64,000 bases of DNA from Rosa chinensis (taxonomy: Eukaryota; Streptophyta; Magnoliopsida; Rosales; Rosaceae), in the NCBI RefSeq assembly GCF_002994745.2, contig NC_037094.1, forward strand, positions 62,060,139 to 62,124,138, written 5' to 3'. This document shows, piece by piece, positions 10,721 to 21,689 of the stretch. The notes under the pieces are model-generated. The model did not search any database. It was not told the DNA's origin and saw only the letters and a program-made list of their open reading frames with translations. Position 1 is the first letter of the stretch; each line of letters starts with the position of its first letter. Position numbers and translations under genes: made by a program.

Positions 10721-11875
10721 ACATCACTGAGGGTTGTCAGCATCTCGGACGAGCACCCTGAACGGACGGTCCGCATAGGCGCTCAATTGGACCCAGAGCT
10801 GGCGGCAGAGCTCGCCCAGTTCCTACGTGACAACGCTACAGTCTTTGCCTGGTCATATGCAGACATGCCAGGTATCTCCCCTGAAATCATCTCACACAAG
10901 TTGAGCATCAAACCATCCTTCTACCCTATCAAACAGAAACGCAGAGCCTTCGACGAAGAAAAGTACTGCGCTATCAGAGAGGAGATTGCCAAGCTCCAAG
11001 GCATTGGGTTCATCTGCCAGGTCATCTATCCCCAGTGGATTTCCAACCTGGTTATGGTCAAAAAGCCTAGCGGTAAGTGGAGGATGTGCGTCGACATCAA
11101 AAACCTTAACAAGGCATGCCCGAAAGATAGCTTCCCGTTACCTCACATCGATCAACTCGTCGACGCAACCACTGGACACGAGCTTCTCAGCATGATGGAT
11201 GCTTTTTTCGGTTATAACCAGATCAGGATGCATCCCGACGACCAAGAATGCACCATCTTCACCACCGACAAAGGCCTGTATTGTTACAATGTGATGCCTT
11301 TCGGTTTGAAGAACGCAGGGGCAACTTATCAACGGCTGATGAACGCCATGTTCGCGGAACATCTGGGCAAGATAATCGAGGTCTACGTCGACGACATGTT
11401 GGTCAAAAGTATAAAGGCTAGTGGACATGTGGCAAATCTGAAAATCATAATAACCATCCTCTTGGCCTACGGCATGCGCCTCAACCCGGAGAAATGTTTC
11501 TTTGGCGTCACCGCCAGCAAATTTCTGGGATATATTGTCAGTGAACAGGGCATCGAGGCCAACCCTGACAAGGTACAGGCCATCCTCAACCTGAAGGACC
11601 CAGAATGGAAGGTGCACGTCCAGTGCCTCCAGGGCAAGCTAACCGCCCTGTCTCGATTCATCTCCAGACTGACCGACAGGTGTGCCCCATTTTTCAAAGT
11701 CCTCAAAACAACCCACAAGAAGGTCATCGATTGGAACCCAGAGTGCCAGGCGGCGTTCCAAGGCCTAAAAGAATACCTGGCGGCAGTTCCGCTCCTCTCC
11801 ATTCCTATCCAAGGAGAAACATTGTACATCTACCTAGCGGTATCTCAGTCAGCGGTTAGCTGCGCCATCGTCTGA
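10721..11875 (+). pseudogene. Reverse transcriptase of element A
   Basis: The RT domain runs from ~10850 with gypsy-type motifs in order: PQWISNLVMVKKPSGKWRMC, then DIKNLNKACPKDSFPLPHID, MPFGLKNAGATYQRLMNAMF and the catalytic YVDDMLVKS at ~11385. The thumb and connection follow (FLGYIVSEQGIEANPDK). The palm aspartates are present. The frame ends in TGA at 11873-11875, where B has a CGG arginine codon. RT copies element RNA into cDNA inside the particle. The open part from 10787 is 362 residues. Confidence 0.9.
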
Positions 11876-13342
11876 CGGGAGGGCCAGGACGAGCTCCTAG
11901 TTTTCTATGCCGGAAGGGGCATGAATGGAGCAGAAGCACAGTATCCTCCATTGGAGCAGCTTGCTCTCGCACTCATCGTTGCCGCTAGACTCGTCCGCCA
12001 GTACTTCCAAGCCCATACAATACATGTGCTAACCAATCAACCGCTGAGACATGTTATGCAGAACCCTGAGCATTCGGGGCACCTCAGCAAGTGGGCCATT
12101 GAGCTCAGCGAGTTTGACATTGATTACAAACCACGAACCGCCATGAAGGGCCAAGTGGTGGCAGACTTCATTGTTGAGCTCACCGAGCGTCAGCCCGAAA
12201 CCAAGATCGATATACCGCTCGGAACTGAAATTGCTACGGCCTTGGAGCCGGCACCCCAACAATCAGACTGGAACCTACACGTCGATGGTTCCGCTTCCGC
12301 CAAGGCCAGCGGCGCCGGAATTATCTTGACAGGACCAGGGGGGCTTAGCGTCGAGTATGCGTTGAAATTCAACTTCAAAGCTTCTAACAACATGGCGGAA
12401 TATGAGGCACTCATTGCCGGGCTACTCCTCGCCATTGATTCAGGAGCCGACAGTGTCAACATCTTCAGCGACTCTCAGTTGATTGTTAACCAGGTCAACG
12501 ACAGCTTTCAGGCCAAGGATCAGCAGTTAGCGGTATACTTAGGGCACACCAAAACGCTGCTCGAGAAATTCAAGTTCCACACCATCACACAAATCCCCAG
12601 GGAAAAGATCGCCAGGGCCGATTCACTGGTAAGACTGGCAATCGCCCAACCACACCAGAGCCCAGCAGACACAAGGGTAGAGTCTCTAGACAGGCCAAGT
12701 ATCACCAAAACCCTAGCAGAGATCTTTAGCATTGAGGCCAATCCTAGTTGGATGGACGAGATTATCCAATACAAGCGCAACGGGACATTGCCAGAGGACA
12801 AGATCAAGGCGCGACAGCTCCAGCGGAGAGCAACCGGTTACAACATGCAGAGCGGCAAACTCTACCGCCAGGGATTCACTCACCCCAACCTTCGTTGTCT
12901 AACCCCAGAAGAGGGAAAGGTCGTGCTGGCAACAATACATGGCGGGAAATGCGGAAATCACTCAGGCGCCAGATCCTTGGCTAATCGCACAATGCGACAG
13001 GGCTACTTCTGGCCTATGCTTGGTGATGACGCCCGGCGGATATCAAGATCCTGTCACAAATGCCAACAATTTGCTGATTTTCCACAAGCTCCGGCGGGAC
13101 CTCTGTCAGTTATCGTCAGCCCCTGGATTCACTCAACATGGGGCCTCGACTTGATGGGAAAATTCAAAACCACCAAAGGTCAATTCAAATACATCATTGT
13201 CGCCATTGACTACAGCAGCAAGTGGATAGAGGCAGAGCCACTGGCGGCAATAACTACCGCCAAGGTAATCCACTTCCTCTGGAAGAACATCTACTGCCGC
13301 TACGGTGTCCCGCATGCAATCATCACAGACAACGGCACGTAG
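11876..13342 (+). pseudogene. RNase H, archaeal-type RNase H and integrase N-half of element A
   Basis: Three domains read in one frame. The gypsy RNase H end is at ~11905-12180 (FYAGRGMNGAEAQYPPLEQL, then LSEFDIDYKPR). A second, archaeal-type RNase H is at ~12268-12620 (WNLHVDGSASAKASGAGI, EYEALIAGLLLAIDSGAD, FSDSQLIVNQVN), with the D-E-D catalytic series visible. The integrase zinc finger (HGGKCGNHSG then CHKCQQFAD) and the first catalytic Asp (WGLDLMGKF) follow. The frame breaks at a TAG (13340-13342) just after ITDNGT, where B keeps Gln (CAG). The second RNase H is the hallmark of the Tat lineage. Confidence 0.9.
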
Positions 13343-13969
13343 TTCAACAATAAGGAACTCATCTCTTTCACAGCCAATCTGGGCACCAAGATGCGTTTTG
13401 CATCGGTCGCCCATCCCCAAACCAACGACCAAGTCGAGGCGGCAAACAAGATAATCAAGAAACTGTTGCAGAAGTGGCTCGATGAGGCAAAGGGTTTGTG
13501 GGCGGAGAAGCTCCCGGAGGTTCTGTGGGCCATCAGAACAACCCCAACCTTCGCCACAGGTGAAACCCCCTTTTGTATGATGTTTGGGACCGAGGCTGTC
13601 CTGCCTATCGAGGTATTCCAGCCAACCGCTAGGGTCGAAGGCTACTGCCCCGAGACCAACAGTGACGGCGTTAACCTCGATAGAGATTTACTAGAAGAAA
13701 AGCGAGACGCAGCCCATTTGCGCAATCTCCAGAATAAGCGGCGGGTATCACATTTCTACAAAGCCAGGGTTAAAGCCCGCAACCTCCAACTGGGGGACTG
13801 GGTAATGAAAGAAGTTATACCCCCGCCAACGAAACTCCGCCCAACTTGGGAAGGTCCATACAAAATTGTAGAGGTCGTTAGCCCGGGCACCTTCTACTTA
13901 ATGGACAAGGATGGCATCACAACGACCCACCCTTGGAATACCGAACACCTTCGGTATTACTACAAATAG
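13343..13969 (+). pseudogene. Integrase C-half of element A
   Basis: It resumes in frame after the TAG: FNNKELISF, then the catalytic Glu in TNDQVEAANKIIKK (B has NGQVEAANK). The C-terminal domain ends LQLGDWVMKEVIPPPTK, WEGPYKIVEVVSPGTFYL and NTEHLRYYYK, and stops at 13967-13969. The GPY/F-type motif is clear. No chromodomain is seen, as expected for Tat. Integrase would insert the cDNA and generate the 5-bp duplication seen here. Confidence 0.9.
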
Positions 13970-14348
13970 TCATACCGCTACCCAAGAGTATCTTGACTTA
14001 GCTAAATTTTTGTTCAATATTTAGCTAAGGGAAGCTACCCAACGGGTATGACCCCGCTTTTGTAAACGCTGTTCAGACAACTATCAATGAAACGAGGAAT
14101 TATTCAAACCATTGTTACCAAGTCTAGCACTGAGGGCAACTGGAAATGCCAGTCAGCGGACTACGTCGGCTACATTGTGCACTTGGACCAATTTTAATTC
14201 CTTTAATGTTTTATTCATGACCAAAAGCAAGTATCAAGACCTCTAGCGGCACACACATTATCACAAACAAAAAGAAACACTAGGAATTTAGGTGCCAACA
14301 AATTTCATTTATCTCAAACAGAATTACATCATTTATGCCTCAGCAGGG
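13970..14348. other. Spacer between integrase and antisense ORF (element A)
   Basis: Non-coding and matched in B at 51791-52186. It holds the convergent 3' ends of the sense pol transcript and the antisense ORF, with 'gctaaatttttgttcaatatttagc' at ~14001-14027 forming an imperfect inverted repeat. Confidence 0.6.
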
Positions 14349-17064
14349 TTAGGGGTTGGCGGGGTCGGCAGGGTTAGTCGGGTCGACCCCGCTACCTTCA
14401 GCAGTTCCACCGGCGGCCTGCGGAGGATGGGAGAGGCTCATCTGGTCGGACCCTCGGGCTGTGGGACTAGGAGTCTCTATTGTGCCATCCGCCTGGGTGT
14501 GGGCCGCCAAGAACCCAGCGCGGGACGCCTCGGACTGCGTAGGCGTCCGCTGGGAGTCACCTTCTAGAGGCTCGCCACTCTCCCCGCTACCCGAGCGGAC
14601 TCCGGGACCAGGTGCGGCAGTGGGAGCGGTACTTGTTGTCGGCGGCGCTTCCTTACTTGGCTGCACGACCGGCATTGCCGCTTTCGCCCAGTCAATGGCG
14701 CCCTTCTGCCGCAACATCTCCACATTGGCCAGGGCACCGGCCTTGGCTGCGTCGTTCAGTTCCTTCTTGTGCTCCGCCGACTGCTTTTACGATTCAACAG
14801 CAGCAGCCGCAGCACGGCTTCCCTCAGCCTCCAATCGAGCGACTTCACCCTCCAGCCGCATGATTTTCGCTTGTTTAGCGGTAGACTCCGGCTGAAGGAT
14901 CTCAATTTTCTTCTCCTTCGCGGTTACCCGGTCCCGCACCAGAGACATATCCTGCTCCAGCTTGGCGTACCGCTCATTCTGGTCCAGGTGCCACTCAATG
15001 GAAACGTTCAGCTTGCCCCTCGCATCCGCCGCATCGCAGTCGGCCTTTGTCAGACGTCGCTCGACGTCAGCCAACTTCTCCTGGGTCTTCCCCAAGTCCC
15101 TCTGGAGACCCGCCACTTCCTCCCTCAGCTCCCGCTCAACCAGGGGCTGCTTAGACGCCGCCTGGAACATCTCGTGAAGCCCAACGGCGACGTGCCCAAA
15201 GGCTGTGCTGAAGGGAGACTCGCTGACGGCGGTCGACCGAACAATTCCCTCCAGGTCGCCGAACCCCAGCCGCTCGCAGAGGTGATACAGGAAGTCCCGC
15301 TCACCGTCGTTGAGGAACTCGGCGTAGGTAGCAAATGAGTCCAGGCCGCTCGCACCCACCTCTTTTACCAAGTCCGCAACAGCCCCGAGCGGAGCCTGCC
15401 TCGACTTCTTGGGCTGCTCTCGGGCCCCCGTTACCTCCACTTCCTCCTCTTCCCCACCGGAGTCCGGTTGGCGGCGTTTTTGCTGGAGCACCTGCGTGCT
15501 CCCAGCAACAGCAGGCCTCGAACCCCCCGCCAGCAGCGCCAACCCCGCTATGGTAACACCCTCGGTGGGGTGCACCGCTTTTTTCGCCACGCCGCGCTGC
15601 AGGACCGGAGCTCTCTCTTTCCTCGGCGCGGATTCACTCGCCCCGCCTGTCCCCGCCTGAACGACGGGCAGCCCATCACCACCAAGATGGGAGTGGTGTG
15701 GCATTGGCAGCACCACAGGAACCTCTGACTGGCTCAGCGCCAGTGTCTCTGGGTCCACCACCGTCTTTTGTGCCGCCATCCCGGAAGCATACATGGCTTC
15801 AAGGAAGTTGTTGATCTCAGCGCGGTTCATGGCCTTTGCAAAGGCGTCATGGCTAGCCTTGTTTCCCGGCGGAGTCTCTGCAAAAATTAGTGGCAGGCCA
15901 GTTAGCATGGGACAACCTCACCAAAGGTACGATACAGCTAAGATTACTTACCAACGGCACGCGTCAATTGTTGAGCTACCAACAACTCCCACCTGCTAAG
16001 GAGACGGAAGTCTAGCAAGTTGCGATTCCGCCAACAACCTCTGATGCGTGCTACCCGGCACTCTTCCTCACGAGTTAAGTTGTACCGCAACCCCGCTGCA
16101 CAAACAGGTCATCATCAGTAGAGTACAAAAAAAAAAAAACAGAAACCACGCCAGTCGTGTTCAGCGGAAACAACAAACAACCTCGGATGGGCTGAAATTT
16201 TGACTTAATTCTAAACGATGGCTCCCCCTCGTTAACCCCCGCCTGGTACTCCCATCCCGCTGTGGCAATGCAAAACGAGCCCCGCCAGTATGACATGGAG
16301 TCCCGCAGGTTTTCGATCAGCTTGGGCGCTCCTTGCCGACGGCTGAGGTTTACTTACCCTCTACAACCCTGGCGCTTCACGTACACCAGTTCATAGAAAT
16401 GCAACACCTCCACCACGGTCGGTCCTTCGCAACCAGACAACCGCCACAACGAATTCAGCGACAGCAGTAACCGCCACATGTTGGGGCACACTTGCCCAAA
16501 GGCGATGCCGAACTCACACAGCAGAATCTGAAGGATGGGCACCAGCGAGAAGGTCACTCCCTCGCGGAATATAGCCTCGTGCAACGCGGCATGGCCTACT
16601 GGCAGAATCGAAGCTTTCTCCTCTACCGTCGGCAGACGCAGCTTCACCGCGCTGGGCAACCGAAACACCCGCTTTAGCCGGTTGACGGCAACCGCTATCA
16701 TCCTACCTCCCGCCTCGTCAACGGGGGTGCCGTCCTCGAACACCCACGCAGACTCGGTATCCCACCCCGTTCCACCTCCCCCGCCAGCTGAACCGCTGGC
16801 GGCACTATTACTTTCTAGCCGCTCTTCATGCAAAGTATGCGCAGCGGCAGCGTCCCCCGCCTTAGAACTCTCCGGACGCGACGCACGACCCATATCTACA
16901 TCCCACGGAATAGTCTGTAGCGGCTCGACTTCTAGCGGTTCTGGCAGTGAGGTTCCTGCACGGGCAGACGGACACAACGAGTCAATAAAATTTCTATCCA
17001 CCGCGCTGAACGACACTTCAGATCCGGAATCCTCACTGCTCGAGATCTCTATGACGTCGGCCAT
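14349..17064 (-). pseudogene. Antisense spliced ORF of element A (Transposase_28-like, coiled coil)
   Basis: It starts at 17064 (MADVIEISSSEDSG) and ends at 14349. The acidic N-terminus is followed, at ~residues 120-240, by a segment I recognise as the 'putative gypsy type transposon' domain (FGQVCPNMWRLLLSLNSLWR, then GPTVVEVLHFYELVYVKRQ). A middle exon encodes RYNLTREEECRVARIRGCW. The C-terminal half holds a long coiled coil (LREEVAGLQRDLGKTQEKL) and a low-complexity tail. Introns are ~16096-16146 (exact donor phase unresolved by one base) and 15878-15951 (GTAAGT...GCAG). Stops at ~16352 (Gln in B) and 14787-14789 (Tyr in B) break this copy. B has the same gene on the plus strand at 49055-51790. 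Antisense extra ORFs are known in Tat elements; their function is not established. Confidence 0.85.
15878..15951 (-). other. Conserved intron in the antisense ORF of element A
   Basis: The minus strand reads GTTG|gtaagtaatc ... tttttgcag|AGACTCC. It joins a split Glu codon (G|AG). B has the equivalent intron at 50210-50284 (G|AA, also Glu). Confidence 0.8.
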
Positions 17065-17832
17065 CCCAAAACCCTAAAACCCAAATCAGTTAGCTCACAC
17101 AGGATCTAACCTATCCCTATATCAGTTAGTGCCCATGAACATCAACAACACTCAACCCAGAAAATGCCAAAACAAGAACAAACCGACTAAAACCCAGATT
17201 CGACCATTTAGAAAAGCCCTAACAACCCCAATTGTCAATCACAACCACCCTTTCCCAAACCCACTCACACCCTCACAGTACGTCGACAAAGAACATATCA
17301 CAGAAAAACCCAGAAATGCAACGAGGCAGACACCCAATCAAACAGGAAAAGGGCCAGATTACCAACCTTGACAGTGGAGCCTCTGACCACAGTGTGTACA
17401 CTAATCTTCCAAGCCGGAGATCGTCGGTTCTACCACGCACGAGAACTCGCCGATATCGCCTCACCTTTCTTCTCCGATCTCAGACACAGAACACTTGAAG
17501 ACGACGAGGGCACAGTTCGAAGTTTAGAGCAGTGCCAAATATGCTACCTTCCCCCCTTTTATGTCAACGTCAAACAATCCCACGCCGTCCATTTAAAAAA
17601 CGACATCGACTGCCAGCCGTACGCGTGTCCCACAGCTGCAGTTACTCTCCGGATTAACCGAGGCGTCACCTCGGTTACGAAATCCATCATTACTCGACAT
17701 TAATGGCGAGGAGACGGCTCGGCGAAGGAGGCACGCCTCCGCACGCTAACCCTTTAGGGGTTTGCCACGTGTCCACCACCATCAGGCAAAGCGTCCGATA
17801 GAAGCCACAACTTTTGGGCGAAAGGTTCCAAG
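17065..17832. other. Upstream region of the antisense ORF, element A 3' region
   Basis: Non-coding. It probably contains the antisense promoter. It carries a hairpin with TAACCGAGG arms at 17655-17663 and 17669-17677 that is conserved in B (48457-48479). Confidence 0.55.
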
Positions 17833-18225
17833 TATCGAAGTCCGCTGAGCGAAACCTCGCTAGCGGAACTTCTCACTTGTCATCTTCCAAGTATCGAAGT
17901 CCGCTGAGCGAAACCCCTCTAGCGGAACTTCTCACTTGTCATCTTCCAAGTATCGAAGTCCGCTGAGCGAAACCCCGCTAGCGGAACTTCTCACTTGTCA
18001 TCTTCCAAGTATCGAAGTCCGCTGAGCGAAACTCCGCTGGCGGAACTTCTCACTTGTCATCTTCCAAGTATCGAAGTCCGCTGAGCGAAACCCCGTTAGC
18101 GGAACTTCTCACTTGTCATCTTCCAAATATTGAAGTCCGCTGAGCGAAACTCCGCTGGCGGAACTTCTCACTTGTCACCTTCCAAGTATCGAAGTCCGCT
18201 GAGCGAATTCTCGCTAGACTTCCAC
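17833..18225 (+). repeat. 59-bp tandem array in the 3' region of element A
   Basis: Seven units start at 17833, 17892, 17951, 18010, 18069, 18128 and 18187, an exact 59-base period, with the last unit partial. Most units contain CCGCTGAGCG, and the canonical ones contain the 10-bp palindrome CGCTAGCGG/CCGCTAGCGG. B carries about 14 related units of ~61 bp at 47418-48237. Tandem arrays in the 3' untranslated region are characteristic of Tat/Ogre elements. Confidence 0.95.
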
Positions 18226-18793
18226 TTGACAAGGGCATTCTCGGCTATACATGGCACTGCCGGCAGAGCCCTCTCCATCTTGCAAACCCCGTGCATTGCT
18301 GAGCGCAATTCCGCTCAGTAACCACCGCCGAACACGTCTACCCGACGCTGTTTCCTGCTACATCCAGCGGGGAGTATCCGCCAGCGGCGGATCCCGAGGC
18401 TACACCTCATTCTGACAACGACCGCCACCCGGCGTTACGGTCAGATCATCCCTACGGGACACGGGGACTTGTCAACAGTCTACGACGACCCTGATCAGGT
18501 ACGTTGACCCCCGCCACTTGGGAACTAAGATTGGGCTCGCTACCCAACACCTTCTGCTCCGCGCAGCTTCCCCTCAACAAACAATTTGCCGACCATCCGG
18601 AGGTCCGTCTTGGCTAGGGAGTGGGGGACTCCCTGGTGGGCCCAGCAGGGGCCCACCCGAAAGGGTATAAAGCGTTTGCTCAGTAAATCCATGGTTGACA
18701 ACGCACTGACGCTAATTATGCTGTTGCAAGTCTAGCGAAAGTAACGCTTCACATCGCCGATCAACTCCCCAACCAAGATTGCCTCCTTGAATG
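18226..18793 (+). other. 3' untranslated region of element A
   Basis: Non-coding and GC-rich. It matches B at 46833-47410 in inverse orientation and the diverged D' (7030-7560). No ORF is supported. Confidence 0.6.
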
Positions 18794-18808
18794 GGGACTT
18801 GGGGGACT
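18794..18808 (+). other. Polypurine tract of element A
   Basis: The G-rich run 'gggacttgggggact' directly precedes the TGTACC start of the 3' LTR. It would prime plus-strand synthesis. Confidence 0.7.
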
Positions 18809-19313
18809 TGTACCTACATGTGCTAGAACGAGCATAATTAGCTATAATGAGCCACGCTCATTATACCGCCAGAGGTACCGACTCTCACCAAGGTGATGAC
18901 CTGCGAAGTCACGGCCAGGCGGGCTACCGCTTGAGCCCCGGATCGCCCCCAGATCACCGCTGACGCGCCGCCACACGCCGCGTCAAGATAGCATCAGAAG
19001 CTCCTGACGCTGGGAATCGAAGCACATCAGTCCCACATCGGAAACAAGAAGAAGATCAACCTCTTCCTCACCTATAAAAGGTTCTCTCCTCTCTCATTAA
19101 TTACGAAATTACTACTCATTTATTGTTATGCTGCGCATATACAGTGACTGACTTAGGTATCGGAGAAGTGAAGACCGCCCAACGCGGTCTCCCTCTGACG
19201 CCCTGTCTATCGTGTTGCAGCTAACAGGAATCACCTAATCCTAGGAGTAGCGGTCTGCCCACCCGACCCGTGTTAAGTAAGGAATCGGCTACCGCCGGAC
19301 TTGAGCATTAACA
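18809..19313 (+). repeat. 3' LTR of element A (505 bp)
   Basis: TGTACC...TAACA, matching 7690-8197 with about 18 substitutions and a 3-bp gap. TATAAAA lies at 19073-19079. It is followed by the GGGTG duplication at 19314-19318. Confidence 0.95.
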
Positions 19314-19318
19314 GGGTG

Positions 19319-21300
19319 TAGTGCCTGGTGAATGGTATGAAGCATTGTGAACTTGGAGCTTAACTAAAGCTTGTTGGATATGTTCGAGCAAGTTGGGTTG
19401 TATTCGGGCAAGTTGGGTAGTCGCCATGCGAGCATGCGGGGCTTGGCCCAAGCAAGTCATGGCCATCCTCGATACCCAAGTGAGTTGTTACCCAAGCAAG
19501 TCATAATCCAAACAAGTTTAATTAAGTCACAAGTGTCACAACATTTCAAGCATGTTATAGTTTGTTTAAGTGAGTGTCTCATGACTTAAGCATGACATGT
19601 GTATAGCATGTACTTGTAGTAAAGTTGCTAATAACATTTTGCATTTTGTAAACATGCTTAAGGATCATGGAGACATGTTAAGGCATGACAATACTATGTA
19701 AGCATAGTATGTGTGCTACTAAAATTGATACAAGTTGCAAGCATGTTGTAAAAGTGTTTGAAACATACAAAACATGACATAGGCATGACAATAGCTTTAA
19801 TTGCAAGAGTGTGTATTCAGATATAACAAGTTACTTATCGTATGCTGATTGGAATGAGTTTGAATTGGAATCAATACAAGTACTCAAATCATGTTGGAGT
19901 TGTCTAAGCATGACGCTTCATTGCTTTAGCAGATGAGGTGTTCCGATAACGTGCATCAACTCTTAGTCAAGGTACTCTTTGCAAGTAGTTGAATGCTAGA
20001 TAGAAATAGTTGAATTTCCTTGAAATGAAATGATGATTGGTACATGATTTGTAAAAGCAAAACACGAGTAGCTTGCATATGTAATTTTGATAGAATAGAC
20101 AAATTAGTGAATAATGAATTAATGAAGCAAAATGTGGAAGTCACGTAGTAGCTACGAAGACTGAAATTTAATCATGTATATGTATTATGAATGTCAAATT
20201 GGCGGGTAAACTAAACAAAACTACTGCACGATATGCATTCAGTCAACATTTGATAGTGTGAAAATTTTGACTTATTCTGGCACGAAGAATAAGAGGCATG
20301 GTTACATGATATATATGTGTAGCCATAATTGACGGGTGGCAATTTTCTACAAGTGAGCCAAGTCTTTAATATACAGGCAGTGACTATATAGAAATTTGTC
20401 TTGTTTTGATATGTATGCATACATATGTAATGGCTGTATGAGTTGGTCTTCAATTCAAATGAAAAACAAGAGAAAAGAAATGGTGGAATGGCTTTGTTAA
20501 GTAGCTAGACATAATAATGAATATAAATCAAAATGCATGTGACAAGTAACTAAATAGATGTACATTGAAGTAACTAAATAGATGCACATTGAAAATGTAC
20601 ATAGGCAAACTCTCATGTTATTAGTATGTGGCACTTGATCGTGGGGTATAGCAGATTATAAGTGAAAGATGAGATATAGCAAAGCATACTTAGCAGCTCA
20701 TGTGCGCATACATGTAGACACTAGACATTTGTGGTTGATATAATCCGTAGTATGTGAAGTTTATTAACTTCTGGATAATAATGACATAAATAAGGGAACT
20801 TATTTGTTTGAAGGCGTTACACCATTGAGAACTTATTTATATCCCAAATTTTGAGTGGGCCGACGATTGGCGAATTATGCGTACAGGTAGAGTACAAAAG
20901 TGAAATGGCGACAGAGCTTTGTACGCCAGCACAATGGTGGAGACTCAATGAAGAGAGCCATGGGTGTGCCCACAATTTAGATCTCTTGGGCGTACTAAGT
21001 AAGAATTTTCTTCTGGGTATCCAAAGTGGAATTTGGCAAAGAGGTGAACGAGGTAGTGAGTCTTGGCGAATGGCGGATGTCCAACACCAAGGGTGTAGTC
21101 GTTGGGGCATCCATAGACTTGACTTCTTATCAAACGTTGTGGACGAGGAGAGCACCAACCTCGTCACAAGGTTCTTTCTTCTTCCTTAAGGATAAGGAAT
21201 TGGGGTGTGATCTCTTGTGTCACCGAGTTGATACTCAATGTTGTAGGTTGAGCAGAGCAATCACCGGGAAGTAGGAGGAAGCACATGCTTGCTAAAAGTG
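19319..21300 (-). mobile_element. D' right part: continuation of the old D-type relative
   Basis: Non-coding. It aligns by eye with D at 44100-45020: 'tgtatagcatgtacttgta' near 19602 versus 44111; 'caagagtgtgtattcagat' near 19804 versus 44250; 'gttggagttgtc' plus 'aagcatgacgct' near 19895 versus 44340; 'gaaaattttgacttattct' near 20260 versus 44980. ORFs here, such as 20817-21167, match nothing I know. The right boundary is uncertain. Confidence 0.55.
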
Positions 21301-21684
21301 ACTTTAGTTTCGTTGGGTTACTAGGGCGTGACCCTAGCTTCACTGGTTCAACTGACGTTAAGGGTAGATTGCTCCAGATAGACTTTGCATAATCTGAGAG
21401 ATTAGTTGATTGAGGAGTTGTGTCTTCTTTACCCTTGAAACCTGGTATCTATACCTAGGGTTTCGGCAGTTCATTTCCATATAAGGATTATTGATTGAAG
21501 ATTCCTAATTGGTCTCCACTACTCAAATCATATAAGGGATCGTTTTCCTTATGGACTCTAGAATGGGCGAAGCTGTAACCCAAAACAGAGTAGACCTATT
21601 TTTGGGCCGCATGTGTCTGTCCGCTATGCTAAGCCCTCTAAAGGATATCGCCAAAAATACTTTTGGGCTCAAACAGTAAGCAAT
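21301..21684. other. Flank between D' and D
   Basis: No gene, repeat boundary or recognisable domain is seen. Confidence 0.4.
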
Positions 21685-21689
21685 GCATT
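21685..21689. repeat. Target site duplication of element D (left)
   Basis: GCATT here, ACATT at 63052-63056. Four of five bases match after long divergence. Confidence 0.65.

Larger units (their letters stand above)
7690..19313 (+). mobile_element. Element A: full-length Tat-lineage Ty3/gypsy retrotransposon
   Basis: An 11.6-kb element with paired LTRs (7690-8197, 18809-19313), primer site, polypurine tract and GGGTG duplications. The coding order is gag, protease, RT, RNase H, archaeal-type second RNase H, integrase, then an antisense spliced ORF and a 59-bp tandem array before the 3' LTR. Dual RNase H plus an antisense ORF places it in the Tat lineage (Ogre/Retand-like groups). LTR divergence by eye is ~18 substitutions in ~505 bases (~3.5%) plus a small deletion. 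It is inactive: one frameshift and three in-frame stops in gag-pol. Confidence 0.95.

Noticed and set aside
14356..15728. Long plus-strand ORFs (179 and 189 aa) opposite the antisense gene
   Set aside because: GC-rich shadows of the antisense ORF, with no domain.
17833..18225. CRISPR-like regular repeats
   Set aside because: The whole 59-bp unit repeats without unique spacers and lies in a plant retrotransposon; it is an ordinary tandem array.
20817..21189. Overlapping ~115-aa ORFs on both strands in D'
   Set aside because: No recognisable domain and no conservation in D at the corresponding place.
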